Source: Buxus sempervirens (lineage: Eukaryota; Streptophyta; Magnoliopsida; Buxales; Buxaceae). From it: DNA of 64,000 nt. The position numbers were made by a program, and so were the translations under genes. How positions within the stretch are numbered: the first letter of the stretch is position 1; each line of letters starts with the position of its first letter. Positions 34,721-47,463 of the stretch are shown in pieces. The stretch spans positions 41,099,949-41,163,948 of the forward strand of contig OX387182.1 in the NCBI GenBank assembly GCA_947561395.2, written 5' to 3'. The notes beneath the pieces were generated by a model, which was not told the origin of the DNA, searched no databases, and saw only the letters and a list, made by a program, of their open reading frames with translations.

Positions 34721-36728
34721 TAACCTAATCTCCTTACCCATCTCTGGATCTAATTTTAAAATAGAATTACTTTTAAATCTGATTTATCTCTTTTTTATAG
34801 ATTTGATTTATTCTGGTGTCCATTCACACCTAAAAAGGAATGGTGGTGACTCCTTCTTTCTTTTAAGCCCGAGTGCTGATAAGGAAGTCATTGGTTGATT
34901 TTCCATGTCTTACACAACCAATTCACAATTAAATCAAATCTAGAGTCAAATTCCCTCTTGGAACCAAACAAAAGCTACTTCTGTTGAACGTAACCAAAAT
35001 CAGGTATAATTTTAATAAAATTATTTGGCCGTTGAAAATAGATTATAAACACCCAAATCTTATTTGTAAATGCGTTGGATTTGCCCAAAAATCATTTTAT
35101 AGTCAAAATCATGGTCAATTTATCAAAAATCAGAATTCTGGGTTGAACGCTCAATAGATCTCTCAACACTTGGTGTCAAGCAGTCTCGCAAGTTAACCTA
35201 TTCAATGGGCACTCTACAGATCGCTCAAGCGGTCTGTCTAGTGGTCTTTAACACGAAACAAAATAAAACATGTGCTCAACATGGGCGTTCGAGCAACGTG
35301 CCTAGTGCTCATGTATTTTCGCAAATTCTGGAAATGTTCAGAAATCCGATTTTTCAATTCTTTCTTCGAAAACTTATTTCCATCAATTAAAATCAATTCT
35401 AATGCATACAAAACCATTCTCTAGGCATGATAAATCAATGAAAATACTTGCAAATTGAAATTCATCATTCTTAACACAATAAATTGATCACAATACTTCT
35501 TTAACATGAATTAAATCAAGAACATAGAACCATAGGCTTTGGATGCTTTTAAAACCACTATATAATCCACAAAGATCATAAACCAACACTCAAGACAATC
35601 CAATAAAGCCACGAACACCATTATTTCTCGACTAAACATAAAACCATGCAAGCTTTTGCCAAAGAAGGGTTGCTATTTACCTCCTTCTGCAAAAATCCTA
35701 CTTTTCCTTAGTAACCTAATGCAGCCATGTTTTGTGAATTTCGCACCACTCTAAAGATCTCTAGACACCATCTCCACTGGTCAGATTGAAGATCTCCATG
35801 TCAGGAACACCTCCTCCAAATTTGAGCTCGATCCAACAGTCCATCATCTCTAGATTGCGTTTTGATGGCAGCGAGTAAGAGGTTTCTACAACAGCTTTTT
35901 CTTCCTTAAAGTTTATCATGTTCTCTCTCTCTAGACTATATTTTATCTCTCTTTTCCTCCATCTTCCCCACGTCCAAAAATTTCTTTTCTTTTTCTTCCA
36001 GCCGTAGAGATCAACCCAAAAACCCTAAATTATTTTATCTTCCGCTTTTATATTTACTCTCAAATAAGACTTTTTGTTTAATTAGAAACCTTTCTACTAA
36101 ACTTACTTTCCTGTTTTACCTCAACTCACTTTCTAATTTCTTTCTCCTAATTCCATATAATTTAAACTTCTATTTTAATCAATTTCGTGCGAATTTAAAA
36201 ATATATTTTTAAATATCACTAAATCACCCCAAAATCTTTCTTATTCCCAAATTTAAGGCCCCTAATTAATTATAATTATAAGTAGGTCCTTTTCTCACCT
36301 ATTATGCTATAAATCATGTTGTTTAAATCCAAATTAATCAAGTCATGTCTAATTAAGTTTTAAGTCTAATAATTATTTCATTACATAATTCAGTAATTTG
36401 CCTAATTAGAAAATTACCAAAATGCCCTTTCTTTAATTAAACCTTATTTAACCATTTGATTTCTTATAAATTCAAATTAAATCTTTGTATTATATCTCCT
36501 TATAATATGATTTTGAATTATTATTTACTTTCATTAATTTCCCAAATAAACATTAGTCTTCCAATTAATTAAAGTTACTATTTAATTCCAATTATTCATT
36601 TATTTAATTATCAATATATTTTGGACTATATTATTAATCCTCCAAATATTTAGAATAAATCTTTATTTCAAAATATTTTTCAGATTTATTTAATTATATT
36701 ATTATATTCAAAAATCCAGAATATTACA

Positions 36729-37583
36729 TACGCTGTAGAAAGAGAGAATTGCACGTTCAATTCTTTAACGTGGGTGTAATCAGTAGACGATTCGCAACTT
36801 TTGTTGCGCGACTTGGATAAGTATAAACTACAAGTATGCTTTATATTTCCAACAAAAAATTGTATTATGCATGTGCATTTCTATTTTTGTGTGTGTGTGT
36901 TTTTTTTTCTTAAATAATTTTTTCTTGATTTTTTTCTGGGGTGGGGGGGTGTTATCAAATATCAATTGGCTTCGTTTAAACCGAGAAGTGAACAAACCCA
37001 AAAAAAAAAAAAAAAAAAATCAGTTTGTTTTGGTTCTTTTCTAATTTGGTTTGGTTATGATCTGAAGAGTGAAGAGGCAAACTAGTTTGTTTTGGTTCAT
37101 GGTGAAGATTAAGTAGAACCAAACCTGAAACTGGACTGAATTATATTAAATATGTATAAACCAATAACCAATACAAAAACAAAATTAAAATCCAAACAGA
37201 GTCGAAACACATATATATAAAACCAAAACCAATTTTAACAACCCGGATTATATACAAGCATGCATCATTGAATGCTTTTAATTAGTCCCACATTGGTTCG
37301 GGGAGAATGCCTCGTCCAACTGGTGCCCTCTATAAGGAGGGAGCCTCCTTTGCTTGACTTAAATGAAATAGAAACCAACCCAAGCTAAATTGAAGTTATA
37401 AATTCAGATTTCTTTTTGTTTGCAGTTACAGTACCAGTTAATTTTTGGTTTGGTAATTTTATTTCTATTTCGGTTTTGGGTCTGGCCTGCTATAAATTGG
37501 TTTGGTCTTGGTTTGACCAAATGAGAACCAAATTTCAAACCTAGTTTCTAGGTTTTCTTGTTTTGGTGGGAGATGGGGTGCAG

Positions 37584-37626
<43 letters not shown>

Positions 37627-38013
37627 GGTTTGGGTTGCACTTTATTTTGGTTCTTTATGTTCCCAAAATATTATCTTAATTCTTTTTTTGAAATTAAAAT
37701 TTCATGGATATAATTTTGTGTTTAATTAAAAAAAAAAGAACTCATTGTAAACAGAAAATATTTTCTAAATTATATTTAAGCCAGATGGAAACCCTAATAT
37801 TGTTTTAAGAGCACTAGTTGTATAGAACTACTAATCTGTTGTGGCATCACTGAATTGTTCATTTGGTTATTTAATTCTCCCTTTAACCATTTGCCTTTTT
37901 GGATCCTAATGAGTTACTGTCCGAATTTTGTTGAGGTTGTTGATGGTATGTTTTGCTTATTGATAACTTATTTCTTTGTGTGGACTAATTGAATTGGTTT
38001 TTCAAATTTTCAG
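36729..38013 (+). other. Intron-like or intergenic stretch upstream of host exons
   Basis: AT-rich with GT and T runs at 36,885-36,915, repeated TTTGGTTTGGTT-like simple sequence (37,020-37,560) and a CT microsatellite at 37,587-37,620. I could not support an exon. It precedes the acceptor at 38,011-38,013 and is probably intronic, at least toward its right end. Confidence 0.45.
37286..37338 (+). promoter_or_regulatory. snRNA-promoter-like USE plus TATA pair
   Basis: AGTCCCACATTGG resembles the plant snRNA upstream sequence element RTCCCACATCG and is followed about 40 bp later by CTCTATAAGG. No snRNA-like sequence follows, so this is probably part of a dispersed repeat or a chance match. Confidence 0.25.
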
Positions 38014-38084
38014 TACTCAAGGTACTTCCTATATTCCAGTATCCAGCTCAACCTCTGGGCCGGGAGGAGCTCACTTGGAGAATG
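38014..38084 (+). CDS. Internal exon of an unrecognised host gene
   Basis: Acceptor TTTTTCAAATTTTCAG at 38,011-38,013, then 71 bp, then donor AATG|GTTAGT. One frame is open and reads TQGTSYIPVSSSTSGPGG then AHLEN, a Ser/Gly-rich, probably disordered segment. Its end phase fits the next exon at 38,502. I do not recognise the protein. Earlier exons were not found in the 1.3 kb upstream. Confidence 0.45.
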
Positions 38085-38501
38085 GTTAGTGATTCTCTTT
38101 CTTTCAGTAAAATATCCTTGGATATATTTTAATCAGTTGCATAATTTGTGAAACTGTTTATGGAATTCCTGCTGAGAATAAGTGCTGCCCTGTAGTACTA
38201 AAGAGCGGTTGTTATTAGTCGTGTTGCCCCTTGTATTATATTCTGAAGGGGTATAATTTTGATACAATAGGAGTGGCCTTGATTTCTAATATGGAAATAT
38301 TGGTCTTGAGATGCATCTCATGGGTGTTTTTTTTTCTAGGCTTGTTCTGTTTGACTTGCATATTTACCTACTGCGAAAAAGCTAAGATATCCTTTGCTAA
38401 GTCAAAGTAATTTTGATTTGAATACAGATTTTATTTTAGGAGCTGGTTTTCATTTCTGGCATTAATCCACTTCATTTCCTTTAAAATGACTCAACCTGCA
38501 G

Positions 38502-38558
38502 CTGTGAAGGAGACAGAAGAGGCTCTGATGTCCTCATCTCTGCTTGAGCTTGTAAACC
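38502..38558 (+). CDS. Next internal exon of the same host gene
   Basis: Strong acceptor CTCAACCTGCAG and consensus donor ACC|GTGAGT bracket 57 bp that read AVKETEEALMSSSLLELVN in the phase set by the previous exon. Acidic and probably helical. The following intron would contain the LINE and Copia insertions, since no further exon is seen before 48.4 kb. Alternatively the gene may be broken here. Confidence 0.5.
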
Positions 38559-39519
38559 GTGAGTGCAACGCAGACTCCTGCTCCCTTAGGATTAGGCTTG
38601 TTGGATATTTTTGTCCTTAGTCTTGGCACAGGATTGAAAACCTTTTTGAGGCATGGTTTGGCTCATTACATGAATGTTATTTGGCAGCACAAGTCTAAAA
38701 GTCAATTAAATACAATTATATGAGAGTTCATGTATTTGCGTATGTATGTATATCTTATATAAAAGTTAACTTATCTGAACTTTAATTGTGTTAGCACACC
38801 CAATTTAGTCTCCCACTTCAGGCTGTTGGCTTGGGAGAGTAGTTATTGTGCTTAAGGCATAATTATTCAGCACAAGTGCGGCTTATGTCAGCCAAGTCAG
38901 AGTCTCAGCCCTCAGTTTTTTGACAGCCCTGTCAAAATCCAATGCCTTAGCGTGGTTTTGGACTTCAATGGAGATTGTTGGTAGCCATAAATTGAATAAA
39001 CTCAAAGAGAGACTTTTTGGATCATTAAAATCACGGATACGATCAATATATTGAGATTAAATATAGAAAACAAAATTATTTTTTCTGTCTTTTTAAACAT
39101 ATCTAATAAATTCTTACAGATTTCTCATAATTAATTGTAGAGAATTTAATAAAAAAAATAAAATTAAAGTGGGATCCTTCCATTCATGAAATTAATTAAG
39201 ACTGATAGGCCTAAGAGTTTATCATAGAAAGGATAAAAATTGTTGGTTGACACGTATTTCTAGATCTAGAACTTTGACAGACAACAGATTTGTAGGTATA
39301 TCTACAATACGTAATGAGAATTAAGTACTAAAATCAAACGAAAACATAGAAGCAACCAAAATACTTTGTTACAATATCTGCCCCTGAGCATTCAATTGAA
39401 GCTTTGGTAGAACGGGAGGGAAAGAATGGCCGACGATACTTTGTAAGTTAATGTAAGGTTGAAAAGTTTCCATTTTGAAAGATCCAACTCTTATCTGTTT
39501 CTCTCTTTCTTTATTTTTA
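38559..39519 (+). other. Probable intron, no gene seen
   Basis: AT-rich sequence after a consensus GTGAGT donor. No acceptor-donor pair with an open frame stands out and no motif is recognised. Confidence 0.4.
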
Positions 39520-39905
39520 TTTTAATTTTTTTAAATGTTTTTGGTAAAAAGATAATACTTTTATTCAACAGAAGTCTAGAAACAGCTCTCCCACTTACAT
39601 CAGCAAATAGCAAAGGTGTTACAGGAAGAGGTGGATTTTGTAACCGGGGAATAGTTGCTTAGAGCAAAATTTGCCAAATAATCCAACAATTTTATTGGCT
39701 TCTCTATAGACATGTGAAACTTGAACATCTTCAAAAATAGAGAGAATCAACTCTGTGTGATTGACCATGTTTGAGATTCCTATGGAGGTTGTTTATGATG
39801 TGCATTAATGATCTGTCTCACAGCTTTTGTGTGTCCTTCAAGCCAGATTCTTCTATATCCCATCTTGTGTGCAAGTTGAAGTCCTTCCAATGCTGCATGT
39901 GTTTC
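39520..39905 (-). mobile_element. LINE 3' end with RNase H domain (part 1)
   Basis: Minus-strand translation reads ETHAALEGLQLAHKMGYRRI, then WLEGHTKAVRQIINAHH and SHVYREANK, the C-terminal RNase H pattern of plant L1-type LINEs. It is followed by a tail resembling CTTTTTACCAAAAA and A-rich sequence at 39,520-39,550. The frame shifts within this part and has stops, so it is dead. It is continued at 47,464-47,760 after removing the Copia element, whose GTTTC duplication marks the cut. Confidence 0.75.
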
Positions 39906-40154
39906 TGTTGGAAAAACGAGAGGGAAAACATGGAAAAACAGAGAAGCTTGAGAGAAACTTCAACCAACAATTGTTTGGTTGATTCTTAGTGTTCTGTCTC
40001 TTACAATTCCAGGAGTACATGTTTGTAGTGATACCTTGTAAATGACATTGCAGTAATGAAAACAACTTCCAAGATAAATCAAATACCAGCATAGTCAAAG
40101 CACAACTAACTACACTATTAATAGTGTTTCTGGAAAACTACATTAGCTTTAATA

Positions 40155-42075
40155 CTCCTCCTTGATGTATTTTTCTGAAACTCCAAGCATCGTTCTTAAG
40201 AGCTGAAACTTATCTCTAGGAAGAGCTTTTGTAAAAATGTCTGCAACTTGCTCTTTAGAGCTGCAAAATTTGAGTTCAATTTCTCCCTTCGCTGCAACTT
40301 CTCTTAAGAAATGGTACTTGATTGCAATGTGCTTAGTACGACTATGATGAACTGGATTCTTAGCCATAGCAATGGCAGATTTATTATCACAATAAATCTC
40401 CACTGGACCTTGCTGTTTTTCTCCCATGTCTTCAAGAATTCTGTTCAGCCAAATAGCTTGATTTACAGCTCCAGCTGCTGCCATGTACTCAGCTTCTGCA
40501 GTTGACTGAGCAACAGTAGCTTGCTTCTTTGATCCCCAAGAAAACACTCCTGATCCTAAATTAAAACAATACCCTGAAGTGCTTCTCATGTCATCAACTG
40601 AACTAGCCCAATCACTGTCAGTAAAGCCGGTTAATTTTAAGTGGGAACATGACTTGAACCATATGCCAAAATCCATAGTACCCTGCACATATCTAAGAAC
40701 TCTTTTAGCAGCACCAAAATGAACTTGGCTTGGACTTTGCATAAACCTGGACAGCAAACTAGCAGCATACATAATGTCAGGTTGAGTGGCAGTTAAGTAC
40801 AGCAAACTGCCAACCAAACTCCTGTAAACTTCAGCATCTACTTTCTTAGCCCCATCTTCTTTTTTTAGCTTTTCATTTGCTACTACAGGTGTTGCTACTG
40901 TTTTGCAACCAAGCATTTTGAATTTCTTCAACAAGTCTTCTGCATATTTCCTCTGTGATATGAAGAAGCCTTCTTCTTGACAAGCCTCCATTCCAAGAAA
41001 GTAATGCATTAACCCCAAGTCACTCATTTCGAAGGTTTTCATCATATCTTGCTTGAACTCTTCAATCATTTCTGGATTATTTCCAGTAAAGATCAGATCA
41101 TCAACATACAATGAAACTATAAGCAAATCTTTACCCTTGAATTTCACATAGAGTGTAGGCTCACTCATGCTCCTGCTGAAACCTTGATCACTAAAATAGC
41201 CATCAATTTTTCCATACCAAGCTCGGGGTGCCTGTTTGAGCCCATATAGAGCCTTTTTCAATCGTAGAACTTTCCCTTCTTCCCTTATAAAGCCCTCTGG
41301 TTGCTCAACATAGACTTCTTCTTCTAGAACACCATTGATAAATGCTGACTTGACATCAAGTTGAAAAATCTTCCAACTTTTCTGAGCTGCAAGTGCAATA
41401 AGCGTTCGGATTGTGTCTAACCGAGCAACAGGTGCAAAAGTCTCATTGTAATCAATCCCTGGCCGTTGTGAATAGCCTTTAACAACAAGCCTTGCTTTGC
41501 ATTTTTTTAAGGAACCATCAGAGTTAAGTTTTATTTTGAAGATCCACTTAACCCCAATAACTTCTTTGCTGTCAGGACATGAAACCAGCTCCCATGTTTC
41601 ATTTTTTTTCTATCATTCTGAGCTCCTCCTCAATTGCATCTACCCAAATCTTTTCTTTTACAACTGCTGCAAAATTTTCAGGCTCTACAGAGGAGTAATT
41701 GCAAGATTCAAAAATCTCACTTAAGGACCTTACCCTTCTAGGTGGAGATTCTGGTGAAGAAGTTTCTTCCAATATGCCTTCAGATCCAAGCGATGAACTT
41801 GGAGTCATTGGTAGATTTCCATGCCCTTCATTTCCTTCATTTTCAGTCTCAAAAATAGGTAGATGAGATTCTCTTCTTGCTGGTGTAAGGACAATTTGTT
41901 TTGACATGCTTTCTTCATCCCAATTCCAAGTGGCTTGTTCATCAAACTCTACATATCTACTTGTGACAAGCTGTTTTGACTCTAAGTTATAGAGTCTATA
42001 TCCCTTGGATTGAGTGCTATATCCAAGAAAAACTCCTTTCTCAGATTGTCCTTCAAGCTTGTGCCTTTTTTGTGA
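40155..42075 (-). CDS. pol: Copia reverse transcriptase and RNase H region (fossil)
   Basis: The reverse transcriptase copies element RNA to cDNA and the RNase H removes the template. Visible motifs are KKALYGLKQAPRAWY, LIVSLYVDDLIFTGN (catalytic YVDD) and the connection region LVGSLLYLTATQPDIMYA. The RNase H follows with FTDSDWASSVDDMRSTSGY and IYCDNKSAIAMA...HHSRTKHI. The linker between integrase and reverse transcriptase (KGVFLGYSTQSKGYRLYNL) lies at the upstream end. Carries some breaks. Confidence 0.9.
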
Positions 42076-42084
42076 AGGAACATG

Positions 42085-45050
42085 TGTAACGCCCAGAACC
42101 CGGGTCAATGCAAACCGGCACCTAACCCGAACCCGGTTCGCTACTGTAACAACCCAAGTCCGGTTCAACAACCAAACTCGAGGTGTTACCACGAAGCTAG
42201 GGTCCGATACAAACCAAGATTCACAATAATTTTAAAATTTACAAATTAATTACATCAGAGTTATGGTGGCCAATAACAACAATTCTTTATTCAATAATAT
42301 CAATTCTGTTTACAATAAAGTTTATCTAATCAACATGTGGCATTAATACCAATTATATTTCTACCCATCAAATTAAAACCCCATCTTTGCGATCTCTCCA
42401 AGCAACCTAAAAAATAGGGGAAAACGGAGTGAGATTTACATCTCAGCAAGTAGCAGGTGCATGCAATTTGAAACAGTCCAATATAAGCAAATAGTCATGA
42501 GGTATTCGATTAATCAACGATAAGACGAGAAATCCAAGTTATTCATGGCAATTACAAATAAGGCAATGAAACATATGATAATGCATAAATACCAGTCTCT
42601 TGATGTTAAAGAGGTAAAACCGACAAAAGCGATAAAACACGTGCCATTGCAGGACTCACAAAGATGATAAGTATTTGAGATGACACTCGACTAAATGCTG
42701 TTCCACCGTGCGGCTTAGGGGCAGTGCTACTTAATGATACTCAAGCCCCCATGCAGCGCAGCTTAGGCAAGAGCCGTAGTCACTGACTTATTGCGCACGA
42801 ACCCCGCAGAGTTGGACGTACCACCAGAATGCAGCACCAGAATCAATACATGGAGTGTGGTCGCTTATCCACATGTACAGGGAATCACCAGCGGCTCACC
42901 GGGGTGTCCCTCCAGACATAGGACCCTCCCAGAGCAAACTAACTTGCAAAGGGAAGCGCGCTCGCAATATAGGAGTAAATCAACCCAAACTAAATACCAC
43001 TTAGCTAACCAGCCAAAACTATGGATCCATATACAGCTAAGCCCACTGACACAAACCACGATAAAACCACATACGGGAGGACACGCTAATGTAGGAGGCA
43101 TACACACTTTTACCCGTAAAGGATTACACATCTCTACACAGAGGATTACCCATCTCTGCCGTAAAAGATAGTATCAAACTCCACCATAGAAGCCGTATCA
43201 CCCAACCGTAAAATTAAAGAGAACAACATCATACCACATACCAATCCATACCAAAGTATTCCATTCCGTGTGAAATCCATGATTCAATCATAACAAATCC
43301 AATTATAGGCATTTTCAGAATAACATATGCAATTCTTCCAATTATATTCAAAATAAAACTCAAGTATCATAAATCCGATAAAATCAGAGTTTATGAAATT
43401 CTAGCAGCCAATATTCCTATTTAAAGCTCAAAATAAAGTAAATCCAATCTTACTTAGAGTTTTCTTTATTAATCCCTTTTATTAGAATCCAATTTCCTAC
43501 CTTAGCACCTAAGCTAGTTTCTATTTGAATTTTCTGTATTTTATTTTTCCAGCATGTTCTACAGACCTAGAATGAAGTTTAAAAGATGTTTATAAGCTAT
43601 AAATTTCAGTAGTATTATTTCTAGCAATATCCATACCCTTTGACTCTTTTATAAACAATCCTTTCATCATAACCTTCAATTTATTGCTTAATCTTTAAAA
43701 ATTAATTTTATAATTTTTATAGCTTAATTAGGTCGTTATAAAGATGCTAACATGCTTAACTAATCATAAGAATTATTGGATAGTTATTCGAATTACAAAA
43801 TCCCCAAAATCTACAAATTTTACTTAGAGTGCTTACCTCTACAAGGCTGGGCAATCCTAGGCGATCCTAGGCGCTCGTGCAATTTTTATCAGAATTTTCC
43901 AGATTTTCCAATTTCGGATTCTTATGCTTTTGCTTTATGTTTTCTTGGTCTAAATTAATCTACAAACTTTCTGAAACTTACCTAGAGCCTTCTAGAGTAA
44001 TTTTTATGAATTAAATACCCTCCTACCGTTATTTACATAATCCAACTAAACTTTCTTCTTTAATTTGATAAATCCATCAAGAATACAAATCATGAAAATA
44101 TAAGCAACTTGATTCCATGTAAATACAGTTCCGTCTAATCCATTCTAACCATATGAAATCACAGAAATCAAAATCATGCAGTTCCTCAAGTTTTCTAAGA
44201 GTTACTATTCGCCTTATACGCTAAATCCTTCTTCTATTGCACCTTCTAATTCTGGACCAGAATGTTGCTCCCAACCGCACTAAGCTAGACTCTTCCAATT
44301 CAAATCTCCACCGTACAAAATATAGTTCCATCAGTGAAGAACAAAACCTCCAAATTTGAAGACGATCCACCGTACGGATTGTCCCCGATCGCGTTTTGAT
44401 GGTGGCTGGTCAGACACCTCCATTAGAAACCTCCTTCCTTTCTCTCCCTCTTTTCTCTCCATAAGAAACCCACGAAAATTCCCTCTTGTCTAACCTTAGT
44501 CTCCTATTTATACTAGGCTTTAGAAATCCTAAACCAACCCTAATTGGCTAATTTAATTTGGGCTAACCCAACCATGGTCTAGTTAATGTCTAATCCTTCT
44601 AATTTAATTCCTACTTTTTCTCCACCTTCTATTTTCCACTTAAACAATACTAATTAAGTTTCTTATTATCTAAACTCATGAAAATAACCTATTTTCGTGC
44701 AAAATATTTAATTAAACATTTTTATCACTTAAAACCTTATTTTCTCCAAATTAAGACGTGAAATCTCCTAATTACCCTTTTTCCCACTTTTAGGCTTTTA
44801 TTAATTTCTTTTAATTTCTAACTTGTCAAAATAATTTGTTTTCTTCTATTTTCTAATTCTAATTATTATTTGATGATCTATTTACTAATTACCCTTTTCT
44901 GGAAATTACCAAAATACCCTTTTTATTCTTTTAGGCTAATTTCATTAAAATTCTTTCTTTATTTTTAACTTAGAACTTATTTGGATTAATTATCCTCTAA
45001 ATCTTCACTTTTTATTTTAATTAGGACTTAACTCATATTTTATTTTATTT

Positions 45051-45090
<40 letters not shown>

Positions 45091-45115
45091 TTAGGTGAAA
45101 ATTCGGGGTTTTACA
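42085..45115 (+). mobile_element. Del/Tekay-like solo LTR inserted in the Copia element
   Basis: A 3031-bp segment TGTAACGCCCAGAAC...TTCGGGGTTTTACA with a perfect 5-bp target duplication ACATG (42,080-42,084 and 45,116-45,120). No coding, primer site or second LTR, so a solo LTR. The ends form an extended imperfect inverted repeat (TGTAAxxCCCxGAA). A TTTA microsatellite lies at about 45,046-45,092 near its 3' end. Other copies of the family occur at 2920-4866, 29,641-29,894, 29,895-36,728 and 48,420-48,824. Del/Tekay is inferred from LTR ends and length. Confidence 0.85.
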
Positions 45116-45120
45116 ACATG

Positions 45121-47180
45121 AATATAGCATATGCAGCCAAAAACCTTCAGATGACTTGCAGTAGGCTTTTGACCACACCAGGCCTCAATAGGAGTTTGAT
45201 TTGGGACTGATTTTGTTGGACATCTATTGAGCAAATAGATTGCTGTGTTAACAGCCTCTGCCCAAAACAATTTTGGAAGACCTTTCTCCAACAACATTGA
45301 TCTGGCCATCTCCATAACTGTCCTATTTTTTCGCTCAGAAACTCCATTTTGCTGTGGAGTGTAAGCTACTGTTAATTGATGTTCCATCCCCTCTTCTTCA
45401 CAGAATTTATCAAATTGCCTTGAGTTATACTTAGTACCTCTATCACTTCTCAAAGTCTTGATCTTGCAACCACTTTGATTCTCAACTAGTAGCTTATACT
45501 TCTTGAAAATCCCAAAAACTTCAGATTTTTCTTTGAAAAAATAAACCCATATCATCCTTGAATAGTCATCTATAAACAAGATGAAATATTTGTTTTGGCT
45601 TAGAGAAAGTGTTCTCATTGGGCCACACACATTAGTATGAACAAGTTCCAAAACATTTTTTGCTCTCCAAGCTTTTTCTGTAGGAAAAGACTGTCTATGC
45701 TGTTTTCCTAGCATACACTCTTCACATATTGGCATATTCTGGTCTAAGAGAGGTAAATCTCTTATCATGCCCTTTTGATCCAACAATCTTAGTGCATTAA
45801 GGTTGTAGTGTCCAAACCTTTGATGCCAAAGAGTTGTATCATCAAATTTAGCCATCATAGCTTTTGGACAGTGCCACTTAATGGGAAAATTTCTGCCATT
45901 TCCCATTTTCACTTCAGCCACTTCTTGATTATTGTTCTTTAGATCATAAATAGTGCATAACTCCCCTAAAAAGTGTAGAGAGTACCCATTCTGCATCATT
46001 TGACCAACACTTAGAAGACCTTGATCGAGACTTGGAACAAATAGAACATCCTTGATGAATCTGGTTCCTTTCTTGGTTTCCATAGTGATTGTGCCTTTTC
46101 CTTTTGCTGCTACTAATTCATCATTCCCCAATTTGACCTTTACATTTACAGACCTATCAATTTCTGAAAACATACCTTCATCTGGAGTCATATGATTGCT
46201 GCACCCACTGTCTAGAAACCATTCTTTATTCTTCTGATCAACAGTGGCTTGACATGCAAAGAATAAGTGCTCCTCCTTGTCTTCTGTATAATTGGCCTGT
46301 TGATTCTTGTTTTTGAACCGACAGTCCTTCTCAACGTGGCCAAACTTCTTGCAGTTTGTACACTGAGGCTTTCCAAGATGAAAACAATCCTTTTCCAAGT
46401 GATTTGTCTTCTTGCAAACACTACATGGTGGAAATGCTCCTTTTGGAGTTCCCTTGTTCTGAGAATACTCTCCTCCTTTTGGTGTGCCTTTAGACTTCTT
46501 CTTGAAATCTTTTTGTTTCTGGTTTTTCAGATTAACTTTCAGCTGAAATGCATTTTCTAGAGGGACTTCACATCTTCTGTCAATTCTTTGCTCATGAGAT
46601 TGTAATGATCCCATCAACTCAGTGACTGTTAAGGTTGAAAGATCCCTGGATTCTTCGATTGCAGCAACCACGTGATCATATTTTTCTGTCAAGCTAATCA
46701 AGATCTTCTAAATAACTCTCACATCAGGTACCTCTTCTCCATAAGCACGCATCTGATTTACAACCTCAATGAGTCTGGAGCAATAGTCTTTTGCATTCTC
46801 AGATTCCCTCATTTTGAGATTTTCAAGTTCTCTTCTTAGACCTTGAAGCTTGATTGTCTTAACTTTATTATTTCCTTGAAACTCTTGTTGTAGAATCTCC
46901 CAGGCCTATTTTGAAGTTGTTGCTCTCATCAATCTTGGAAAGATTGCTTCAGTCACAGTTTGTTGTAAAGTAAACAAGGCTTTAGAATCTCTTTGCTTGT
47001 CAATCTTGTTTTGGGTTAAATCTGAAGTGTCTTCTGCTGGAACAGAAACTCCACTTTCAACAACATCCCAAAGATCAAGTGACAGGAAGAGAGTCTTCAT
47101 CTTGATACTCCAATAATCATAGTTCTCACCACCAAATATAGGAATAGTGGTAGAAGAACCAAGAGCAGCCATAACGCCCT
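45121..47180 (-). CDS. gag-pol: Copia gag, protease and integrase region (fossil)
   Basis: Minus-strand order: gag start MAALGSSTTIPIFGGENYDY (near 47,170), zinc knuckles CSVCKKTNHLEKDC and CTNCKKFGHVEKDC (46,310-46,430), then the aspartic protease motif WFLDSGCSNHMTP (near 46,200). Integrase follows with its HHCC zinc site (LWHQRFGHYN...CEECMLGKQH) and DDE core (FIDDYSRMIWVYFFKEKSEV and TPQQNGVSERKN). Residue patterns are those of TNT1-like plant Copia. It carries some breaks. Confidence 0.9.
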
Positions 47181-47463
47181 TCACAGATCGAAGATGCTCC
47201 GATACCAATTGTTGGAAAAACGAGAGGGAAAACAGGGAAAAACAGAGAAGCTTGAGAGAAACTTCAACCAACAATTGTTTGGTTGATTCTTAGTGTTCTG
47301 TCTCTTACAATTCCAGGAGTACATGTTTGTAGAGATACCTTGTAAATGACATTGCAGTAATGAAAACAACTTCCAAGATAAATCAAATACCAGCATAGTC
47401 AAAGCACAACTAACTACACTATTAATAGTGTTTCTGGAAAACTACATCAGCTTTAATAGTTTC

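Larger units (their letters stand above)
30593..34914 (+). mobile_element. Group A Tat-like solo LTR, split by a CACTA element
   Basis: About 2.09 kb after removing the CACTA insert. Starts TGTGGACACCCCAAAATTAC, like the LTRs of the gag-only element, and ends CATGTCTTACA. Flanks are CAACT and CAACC, a probable target duplication with one change. Palindromes at 31,194-31,264, TATA box TATAAATA at 31,466-31,473, polyadenylation-like GTAGAATAAGGCC near 31,595, U5 hairpin at 34,688-34,720. No primer site or genes follow, so it is a solo LTR. Confidence 0.85.
29895..36728 (+). mobile_element. Del-like LTR fragment, split by a group A solo LTR
   Basis: Two pieces, 29,895-30,592 and 34,915-36,728. 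The left holds the ATGGATCCATAA...CTATGCCCGCTAAGAC block and short CCCTCATGGCAA-type repeats (30,050-30,310). The right holds the CTCCAAATTTGAGCTCGATCC...GCGTTTTGATGG block also found at 44,300-44,405, then AT-rich sequence ending near TCCAGAATATTACA. It starts mid-LTR, so it is 5'-truncated or rearranged. No coding sequence. Confidence 0.6.
39906..47458 (-). mobile_element. Ty1/Copia retrotransposon, split by a Del-like solo LTR
   Basis: A minus-strand element of about 4.5 kb once the 3-kb insertion is set aside. LTRs of 249 bp (39,906-40,154 and 47,210-47,458) differ at only about 3 sites. The target duplication GTTTC is perfect (39,901-39,905 and 47,459-47,463). PBS TGGTATCGGAGC (initiator tRNA-Met type) at 47,196-47,207 and polypurine tract at 40,155-40,164. 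Parts on the minus strand run gag, zinc knuckles, protease, integrase, reverse transcriptase, RNase H, the Copia order. It is broken, with a few coding breaks plus the insertion. About 1% LTR divergence suggests a recent origin. It inserted into an older LINE. Coding-strand LTR ends are TA...CA, not TG...CA. Confidence 0.93.

Noticed and set aside
37286-37338. Possible snRNA gene
   Set aside because: USE-like and TATA-like motifs are present, but the downstream sequence shows no U1-U6 features.
42791-43171. 126-residue plus-strand frame and its 88-residue antisense partner
   Set aside because: Lies wholly in the Del-like solo LTR; the homologous stretch at 3250-3540 is not open.
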